From: Cheiracanthium punctorium
Lineage: Eukaryota > Arthropoda > Arachnida > Araneae > Cheiracanthiidae
Length of the DNA: 64,000 nt
Reading direction: 5' to 3'
Assembly: GCA_038373885.1 (NCBI GenBank)
Contig: JAWZYV010013027.1
Location: forward strand, 451,834-515,833
In this document: piece after piece, positions 57,580 to 64,000 of the stretch
How the letters are laid out: each line of letters opens with the position of its first letter
Numbering within the stretch: the first letter of the stretch is position 1
Translations under genes and position numbers: made by a program
The notes under the pieces: generated by a model
The model's database searches: none
Told to the model about the DNA's origin: nothing
Seen by the model: the letters and a program-made list of their open reading frames with translations, nothing else

Positions 57580-57770
57580 GCAAGCCCATACTCTGGGGCC
57601 CACCAATGGCCGAGCTCATAGCGCTCTAAACTGGGAGACGGAAGGGGATTGGTTCTAAACCGGTCGCGTCCGTCGACTTAACCGTTCGTAGTTTTCCGTG
57701 GTTTCCTTTGAAGCTTAGCGTAGATACGGGTTAGGACCCCTTAGAAAGACGCCTACGGAGGGTACTCCTC
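57580..57770 (+). mobile_element. tRNA-derived SINE, copy 2
   Basis: A box TGGCCGAGCTC (57607-57617) and B box GGTTCTAAACC (57651-57661) have tRNA-like spacing. The body GTAGTTTTCCGTGGTTTCC, TAGATACGGGTTAGGACCCC and CTTAGAAAGAC is shared with 19357-19520. The B box is closer to consensus than in copy 1. It ends at the border of the next hAT-like element. Confidence 0.75.
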
Positions 57771-57998
57771 TAGAGATGAGTTCGAGCTGATTTTTTTAAG
57801 CCCGAGCCCGAGGACTTAATTCGAGCCCGCCCAAGTGATATTATTTAAGTCGGAGCCCGAGCCTTACTTTTTATTTCAGCTAATAGATAAATAAAAAACA
57901 ATTACTTCATTGATAAAATATCATAAATTTCGCCGTTTGTACAAATTAAAGACAAATATAATAGAGCCCGCCCGAGCCCTAACACAATAGTGATCTCT
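57771..57998. mobile_element. Small hAT-like element (TAGAGATGAGTTCGAGC), 228 bp
   Basis: Left end TAGAGATGAGTTCGAGC; right end, reverse-complemented, TAGAGATCACTATTG. Subterminal regions repeat GAGCCCGAGCCCG and GAGCCCGCCCGAGCCC, a style common in hAT ends. Flanks TACTCCTC and TACCCCAC match at only 6 of 8, so the boundary is less certain. Confidence 0.55.
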
Positions 57999-58518
57999 AT
58001 ACCCCACCCCTTGGCCGAGAGCCCACGTGCAGCTAATTGGCCGTAATCGCACAACATCATACTCAAGACTAGTTTTCATAAAAACTCTAGTCTTCATTCT
58101 AGTCTCAAAAGGTCTCATTTTATCTCCAATTTATACATATATGTGTGTGTCTGTACGCATACACCTATTTTCTTTATGCTTTTTTTCAAAAATATTCTCA
58201 CGCCGCGGCGCGCCGCCGCCGCCGGGTTTCTGAGGTCGTTACGCAGCCGCCGCGAATTTCCATGCGGCGCAGACCTCTACCCCAACCTCGAAATTGAAAT
58301 TAGTTACGACTGACGAATGTAGACGGTGCTACTAGGTGCTACCATGCCAAATGCTGATTTATACTGACTAGTTGTCTGCCAGTGGTCGAAATTCGACCAT
58401 AAAGAATTATTTTTTAAAATTTGAACGTGAATAAAGTTCTGCGAAAGAGAATGTCTCAAGATTCCATATACGGTGGAACCTACTAAAGTGATCACTTGGC
58501 TAAGGACCATCTGTCTAT

Positions 58519-58709
58519 AGTGACCACTAGGGTGGTCACAAGAAATCAACTTTCGAATTTTTGGGGAGGCACCCCCCCAAAACGTTGCCAATAGGCTAAA
58601 AATGTGATTGGTAAAGTTTCAGCTCATTTGCATAATATTAACCCGTGCCGCATTGAGGTTAAAGTTTAGAAAAATCGCGGTTTTTTCACAAAAAAGCAGT
58701 CTTTCCATC
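58519..58709 (+). repeat. Interspersed repeat R4, copy 2
   Basis: Direct partner of 48522-48721, beginning AGTGACCACTAGGGTGGTCA. The sequence left of it (TACGGTGGAACCTACTAAAG at about 58470) resembles a pogo/Tigger-like end. Confidence 0.8.
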
Positions 58710-59733
58710 ATAAAATGGATAAAATTGAGTCTAGAAACATGATGTTGTTCTCGTTTCAGAAGAAAACTTCCCGCCTTGATGGGTCACACATCACTTTTAT
58801 GTAAAAACTTAAAGATTTCACCCTCCAAGCGGTTGCGATGTAGAATCCCGTCCACTTTATTCCAGTTTTCACTGCAATACATCTATAATAATAATCATTT
58901 GTAACACTGAGATATCATAAAATACGTTTGATATTGAAGCTTCTATGTAATTTATAAGCCTTTTTTTTAAATAATTGCAAATCTTCCTGTTAAAAATTTT
59001 ATTTTTTTTATAATTTATATATATATATATTTATAATTTAAAAATTGCATGAAAAATTTACCGTGGAAACAACTTTAGATTATTTGCCCATATCCAAAAC
59101 GCTCAGAGGGTAACATTCGGATCATATCTAGTCCTAAAAAAGTACATATCTATGCTTTTTTCAGGACTAGATGCGATCCGAATCCTAAAAGTTGGCTTTT
59201 TTATGAAAGTTCAAAAAATTATATTTCGTCTTTATCCTCCTTTTGTTTTTCTTCGTTTTTTCTTTTTTGTATACAAAATAAAGTTTTGTAATTTAAAAAA
59301 AATCTGAAATTTGGAAAAATAAAATTTAAGTATAAGAATTAACAGAAAATAAGGTCAAAGCAGGTATAAAATTGAGAACGACTAACGTTTAGATATATTT
59401 GATTATTAAAGTTATGTATCTAAGTAAGAGGAAGCACATTATAAAAAAAGTAAATTATTTTTGTTTACAATTTTTTGTTAAAGGGGAAAGGCTTAGATAA
59501 TGTTTCTTTCGAAGAGTCTGGGAAAGTTTTTCTACATTCGGATACTACCTGTAGTAATAACTGCTTTTGTTCTTCATCCTAAGTTAAATAGGAATTGAAT
59601 CCTGGGATTAATTTTACTCCCCTTTCATCTAAGTCATTAAAAAACTTAAAAGCTTTCAGTTTTTTTTTCTTTCAAATAATACTGATTTTCACACCGTACA
59701 TTGGGATCAGTATTCAAAAATTGTATATTAATA
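58710..59733. other. Non-coding DNA with one palindrome
   Basis: The only structure seen is a hairpin at 59115-59183: ATTCGGATCATATCTAGTCC pairs with GGACTAGATGCGATCCGAAT across a short spacer. Also a TA run at about 59017-59031. Confidence 0.5.
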
Positions 59734-60835
59734 CTAGCTGACCCGGCAAACGTTGTTTTGCCATATAAATTATTCCTAGGATTATTTTAGTAGAAAGAAA
59801 TGACTGACATATTGTAAGTTTGTGAGGATGTGGTATATGAGTGGAAGAGGCACGGAGCTCTGTGAACGATGCTGGAATATAAAAATAACACAATACCAAA
59901 CATTTGTATTTTTAATTCATTGTAATGTATTCTTTAAATTTATATATATCGCTAATTACAATAATTTTACAAAAAAAATAAAATCAATCTCTTAACGGAA
60001 TAGAGTGTACAATATTTTTTGTTACCCCACCTTTAGCTAACACAAAGAAACTGGATGGTTTGCCCACTCGAGAGCATGCCACGTATAATTGTCCGTGTGA
60101 AAAACATGGTGTGCTCAAATCTAAGCCACAAACAGACATAGTTTGGCCTTGAGACTTATTGATAGTCATTGCAAATGCCAATCTTATTGGAAATTGAAGA
60201 CGTTTAAATTGAATTGGCACATCCATGGGTATAATAAAGATCCGTGGTAGTAATATATTTTCACCTCGAAATTTGCCATTTAAAATGACGGCTTCGACAA
60301 CATTTTTCATTAGTTTTTTAATAACTAATCGCGTGTCGTTACACAGCCGTGGTGGGTTCAAATTACGAAGCAAAATAACCGGAGATCCAACCTTCAGTTG
60401 TAAGTTATGCGGCGGCATGCCTGGTAAATCTAATGAGTTTAAAAACTCTGCTGGATAATTCACACCTTCGGTGGCATCGCAAACTGTATCAACAGATTTG
60501 TATGACACTAACTCCCCTGGCAATAAATGTTGTATTTTAAGATTCAGTTCGTTGACGTATACATTTTTTGCTGCTAATATTGCTCTTTCTGCCAGCCACT
60601 CATGATTAATATATTGTGTATGTACATCGGGAAATATCTGGTCAATGAGAGCATCTTGCGAATCAGTAATTGTGCAGAAATCGGCCGGTAATTTTATGCA
60701 TCCAGTTTCATCTACAGTAACTTTTCCATCGTCGATATTTAACAACTCTTTGTACATGGTCGTACAGAAATTACGAAATAAAATATTTTTTCCACTCCAG
60801 GAATAATGTTTACATACGGAATGAATATATTCCAT
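59734..60835 (-). mobile_element. Helitron, 3' part with terminal hairpin and CTAG end
   Basis: On the minus strand the element ends GGCAAAACAACGTTTGCC (hairpin with 6-bp stem, 59745-59762), then GGGTCAGCTAG, followed by host T at 59733. Hairpin plus CTRR plus T is the diagnostic Helitron 3' terminus. The helicase C-terminus lies 220 bp upstream. The right-hand limit (5' truncation) is uncertain. Orientation is opposite to the 5' half at 50463. Confidence 0.85.
59984..60835 (-). CDS. Helitron helicase, C-terminal 283 residues (PIF1-like)
   Basis: The frame is open for 283 codons and ends near the Helitron 3' terminus. Conserved blocks are KLPADFCTITDS (about 48-59), HEWLAERAILAAKN (78-91), NYPAEFLNSLDLPGMPPHNL, then LAFAMTINKSQGQTM (motif V, TINKSQG about 224-230) and LYVACSRVG (motif VI, about 250-258). 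Walker A and B motifs of the helicase and the Rep nuclease are upstream and missing, so the frame begins inside the gene. PIF1-like helicases unwind DNA during rolling-circle transposition. No in-frame stop, so this fragment is relatively young. Confidence 0.9.
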   Translation of the reverse strand: MEYIHSVCKHYSWSGKNILFRNFCTTMYKELLNIDDGKVTVDETGCIKLPADFCTITDSQDALIDQIFPDVHTQYINHEWLAERAILAAKNVYVNELNLKIQHLLPGELVSYKSVDTVCDATEGVNYPAEFLNSLDLPGMPPHNLQLKVGSPVILLRNLNPPRLCNDTRLVIKKLMKNVVEAVILNGKFRGENILLPRIFIIPMDVPIQFKRLQFPIRLAFAMTINKSQGQTMSVCGLDLSTPCFSHGQLYVACSRVGKPSSFFVLAKGGVTKNIVHSIPLRD

Positions 60836-61082
60836 GGGGATATGAAAGAATGTTTAAATTTTACTCACAAATACTTAGTTTTCTCTATTGTGATTAAAAC
60901 TCTCTAATATTTTTCAGAATAACATTTTTTTATAAATAATATTTTCTTGTTTAAACGAAATAATTTATTTTTAAAATTAATAACTTAAAACTATTTCATT
61001 ACTTCATAACTGCGAGATTTTATTCAATTACTCGTTATCATTTTCGGATTTATTTATTAAATGTTTCTCTCTATTTCTCTCT
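60836..61082. other. Non-coding DNA right of the Helitron fragment
   Basis: AT-rich; no helicase-like translation continues here, which marks the truncation. Confidence 0.5.
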
Positions 61083-61358
61083 ATTCTAAAAAAAAGTAAA
61101 GGCCGCTGGCGCTGTCAAAGCTTGTCAGCTTATCTCCTCCTAAACCGTGAGTATTTGAGTTTCGACTAAGGTGCTCACAGATTCGAAAAATTCCGAGGAA
61201 CCTGCTAAGCTGAGTGAAATTTCGAAAATCGAATTATTTTAGAAAATATTAATAAAAAAACTGAAAAAATAAACAGAATGGCTGCCAGATTTGGCATAAA
61301 ATCATTCATTCCTTTGCAACAAAGCGTTTCCAAGCATCTAGAATCGCGTGAAATTTAC
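61083..61358 (+). repeat. Interspersed repeat R3, copy 1
   Basis: Starts ATTCTAAAAAAAAGTAAAGG and aligns directly with 63446-63715 at roughly 88%: GGCCGCTGGCGCTGTCAAAG, TTTGAGTTTCGACTAAG, ATTCGAAAAATTCCGAGGA, TTGCAACAAAGCGTTTCCAA. Non-coding; class unknown. Confidence 0.85.
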
Positions 61359-62175
61359 AAACATGAGTTAGAATTATGCCCATTTTACGCCAAAAAAAAA
61401 ACTATCTTTCTTCTATATTAATAAAACAATGTGTAAACTGTTAGTTAGTTTAAAGTAATTAAAAAACTTTGTAAAAAACACACATAAGAAGTAAAAGGAA
61501 AAAGGATACGCGTTTCGTTCAAAAATTGTTTTGAACTTCTTCAGTCCAAGCACTTCGACCTAACACCAGTATTTTGAGTGTTTTTTCAGTTCTGTTAGTT
61601 AGTTTGTTTGAATGTGTCTCGCGGTGATCGTAGACCTACCAAATTTTGTACGGAAATTTTCCATGACAGTTCCCGACACACCTCAAAGCGATTTTTTCAA
61701 AAGATATCGATAAAAAACGTATCGCAAAAGGCTAATTTTTGCTTTCCGCCATTTCGTAATTGTAACCCCACAGTGGAAAAAAAGCGACATTTAAGCTTAT
61801 CTAGGTTGCCACATTCGGCAAGTTTATTAAATGATTCAGACACTTGAAGTAAAAATAAAAGAATAACGATTTTTTTTGTCTAGATTATTTGTAAGGCTGT
61901 TTTTAAATTAAAATATCGTGTGCATGGGAAATCAGAGCAGGAATGAAATGTTTTATACTCAAAAGAAACATATTTAGAAATTTTCTGAGACTAAAATGTG
62001 CAACTTTTTAATTTGTCTAAAAATTAAACGGTTTTGTGCGATTTTGAAGAGATGATTCTAATGCTTGGCGCAATTTATCGTAATTTATCGTCTGCTGAAT
62101 ACACCTGAGAATAAGGTTTTGAAATTTTCATTCAGTTGGAATTGTGCATTTTTCTGTGCAGATTTTCTCCATCTA
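61359..62175. other. Non-coding DNA, no gene recognised
   Basis: Direct words CTGTTAGTTAGTTT occur at about 61438 and 61591. A 79-codon frame at 61608-61847 has no domain; its start resembles a repeat also near 25215-25330. Confidence 0.4.
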
Positions 62176-62470
62176 TTAATGACTATGTCATTTTATCTCT
62201 CACCCCGTTTATTGAAAATTGTATGAAAAACGTGTCCCAAAAATGCGACATAAAAGTATGCCACATAATTTTACATATATTTAAATATCATTAGTTCACA
62301 ACAGTTTTAATCTATTGTTACAATATTTCGTAAGCTACAGAATATGCTTCACATGTATTTTTTACATATATTTAAATACTATTAGTTCCCAACAACTTTA
62401 ATCTATTGTTACAATATTTCGTAAGATGTAGAATAGGCATCACCTGTTTTTTTTTTCTATAAATAGGTTA
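62176..62470 (-). repeat. Interspersed repeat R2, copy 2
   Basis: Reverse-complement partner of 27206-27512, including both tandem 91-bp units and the ATGACTATGTCATTTTATCT end. Divergence is moderate and both copies keep the two-unit structure, so the duplication preceded dispersal. Confidence 0.8.
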
Positions 62471-62861
62471 CGATAATATGAAATAAGTAACTCAAAATGT
62501 GTTACACAAAGTTAACAATTTTCAAATAGTAAGTTCGCTTGGACAACAGGAGTTTAGAATTAGCGATTATTCGTTTTTCCAAAACAGAATAACTAATATC
62601 TTGAAAATGAAAAATAATTAAAATGCAGATTATTTTAAAGCCGGTTCGATCCAGCTGGATTATTTGCTACCAGTAGAAATATTTGGCGGCGTTAACTATG
62701 CCATTATAGCAGTTATAGTACACTTTGGATATTTGCTAGCGCGACGAGATGGTATATAATTCGTGGTGCTAAGTACGCCAATCTGCAAACGATTATATAA
62801 ATGAAAATATGAATAACGGTTTTCCGGTAACCTTAAATGAACAGTAATTATAGGTTGTGAG

Positions 62862-62987
62862 CATGTGTAAATCGCCAAATAATGAAAAGTCGCCATTGGT
62901 GGCAAGCTATCCTATCTGTTCCGTAGCTTTTATTAACTTTACATGTACGCAAGTCGCCAAATAATGAAAAATCGCCATGGGTGGCAA
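62862..62987 (+). repeat. Direct duplication with 80-bp period
   Basis: Units at 62862 and 62942 share TCGCCAAATAATGAAAARTC and GCCATKGGTGGCAA. Non-coding. The sequence between 62471 and 62860 and from 62988 to 63380 shows no gene. Confidence 0.75.
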
Positions 62988-63383
62988 ATTCGCAAGGTGT
63001 CCAATAGGTTTTACATTATTAAAAATACAGCTGAAACAGATGTTCTGATTTTATTATGCTTTAGCTCCTAATTAATATAACTTTTGATTGGCAACATTAA
63101 ATATCATTGTGTTTCTGAGGAGTGCAAACAATTTTTCCAGTGATTATAAGCGGAGTCCGCACTCCAGGTGGAGTATAGCTCAGGACACGTACAACACGGA
63201 TTCCTATAACAAAATATCTTCCGTGTTATGAGGGGGAGGGGGTCTACTGTAGTGTGAAGTTTAAATTTTTATGTATCAATGAACATGCAAGAACCATGAA
63301 ATGTGTAGCTCAGTAACATTCTATCTGATCCAATCTTCGAGTTTTGTCTGTTGAAATTATGTCTTTTTTACGAATAAGCCTTA

Positions 63384-63446
63384 TTAGGGGCCGAATGCCT
63401 CATACGAAAAGCGAGCGTAGCGAGTCTGGGGGGCCTTGGCCCCTAA
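63384..63446. repeat. Short GC-rich hairpin before repeat R3 copy 2
   Basis: TTAGGGGCC (63384-63392) pairs with GGCCCCTAA (63438-63446), with AGCGAGCGTAGCGAG in the loop. It ends exactly where R3 copy 2 begins, so it may be the R3 terminus or an adjacent element. Confidence 0.6.
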
Positions 63447-63715
63447 TTCTAAAAAAAGTAAAGGCCGCTGGCGCTGTCAAAGCTTGTGGACCTATCTCCT
63501 GCTAAACCGTGGGAATTTGAGTTTCGACTAAGATGCCCACAGATTCGAAAAATTCCGAGGAGCCAGCTAAGCTGACTTAAATTTCGAAAATCGACTATTT
63601 TAGAAGATAATAAAAAAAACTGAAAAATAAACCGAAGGTTGCCAGATTTGCATAAGATCCTTCATGCCTTTGCAACAAAGCGTTTCCAAGTATCTAGAAT
63701 AGCTGTGAAATTTAC
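63446..63715 (+). repeat. Interspersed repeat R3, copy 2
   Basis: Direct partner of 61083-61358, 2.36 kb downstream. The sequence to 64000 after it shows no recognised feature. Confidence 0.85.
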
Positions 63716-64000
63716 TCAAAGTTAACACAAAAGCCTAATACTTCTTCACCGTTTTGCACGATCCGCTTGAAAAATTTCATGATCATGTATAAAAATATAG
63801 AAAACAATCTGCGCTTCTATAAAAATCTGAAAATCACCCGTTCTTTCGTTTTGTAAGCGATTTTTCGCTATTTTCAGCACCATTTTATTTCCGAGAGTCA
63901 AAAAAGTAAATCATTTACGTGACAAAAATTTACCCTATTCAAGTGATATGACCCCCTCATACAATTGGGATTCAAAATTCGTTTAAAAAAAGCTTTTCCA

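Larger units (their letters stand above)
57091..58279. mobile_element. hAT-type element with CGCCG-rich ends, 1189 bp
   Basis: Ends TAGAGGTCTGCGCCGCCGCG and, reverse-complemented, TAGAGGTCTGCGCCGCATGG. Flanks CCCCAATC (57083-57090) and CCCCAACC (58280-58287) match at 7 of 8. Both subterminal regions are long CGCCGCCG-type runs, extreme against the AT-rich background. It contains an A22 tract (57216-57237), a SINE and a smaller hAT-like element. No transposase. Confidence 0.82.

Noticed and set aside
62659..62680. B-box-like GGTTCGATCC suggesting a tRNA or SINE
   Set aside because: No A box at the right spacing and no cloverleaf; no similarity to the SINE body seen twice elsewhere.
1..64000. 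CRISPR arrays, operons, phage or bacterial features
   Set aside because: No regularly spaced identical repeats, no ribosome-binding-site-led gene clusters; intron-like and eukaryotic transposon content throughout.

Overview
The window is AT-rich, intron- or intergenic-type animal DNA. It contains no intact host gene that I recognise. Every coding stretch with a recognisable family belongs to a mobile element or to a high-copy, decayed gene family. The mix of elements (a Pao/BEL integrase with a DUF5641 tail, jockey-like LINE, mariner elements carrying a DUF4817-type helix-turn-helix, Helitron Rep/helicase, hAT and piggyBac MITEs, and a tRNA-derived SINE) points to an arthropod. I cannot name the species. 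No CRISPR array, operon, rRNA or functional tRNA was seen.

Layout. 1-5 kb: quiet AT-rich DNA with two hAT-type MITEs (1377-1635, 3584-4003) and a CpG-rich patch with promoter-like motifs (about 2456-2730). 5.4-10.85 kb: a Pao/BEL integrase on the minus strand, cut in two by a TA-flanked MITE (6541-10173). That MITE holds a 2.5 kb hAT element (6799-9267), which holds a smaller MITE (7654-7824), giving four nested layers. 14.7-17 kb: a decayed multi-copy arthropod gene, cut by a second copy of the same TA-flanked MITE (15481-16553). 18.7-22.6 kb: repeat-rich DNA with a minisatellite-bearing element, a SINE and a short MITE with an 8-bp duplication. 23.8-31.2 kb: foldback MITEs, including a piggyBac-type element with a 93-bp-arm hairpin (28236-28722) and a mariner-type foldback (29798-30494).

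32-39.6 kb: a broken non-LTR reverse transcriptase split by a mariner MITE, then a 5.6 kb mariner-type element (34045-39624). The latter carries a jockey-like LINE with a 428-residue open reverse transcriptase and a second, smaller mariner. 43-45.7 kb: a foldback with 177-bp arms and three piggyBac-type MITEs, two of which abut and share a single TTAA, then a possible terminal exon of an unknown gene. 49.4-53.9 kb: a decayed arthropod multi-copy gene followed by the 5' half of a Helitron that contains two further nested MITEs and an inverted Rep segment with a probable 130-bp intron. 57-58.3 kb: a GC-ended hAT element carrying a SINE and a smaller hAT-like element. 59.7-60.8 kb: the 3' end of a Helitron with the helicase C-terminus. 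61-64 kb: direct and inverted copies of low-copy repeats.

The parts do not form a pathway. The window is best read as a stratified record of transposition: the nesting order dates insertions relative to each other, several insertions are so clean that the target reading frame would be open without them, and several non-autonomous families have both termini and target-site duplications visible here.
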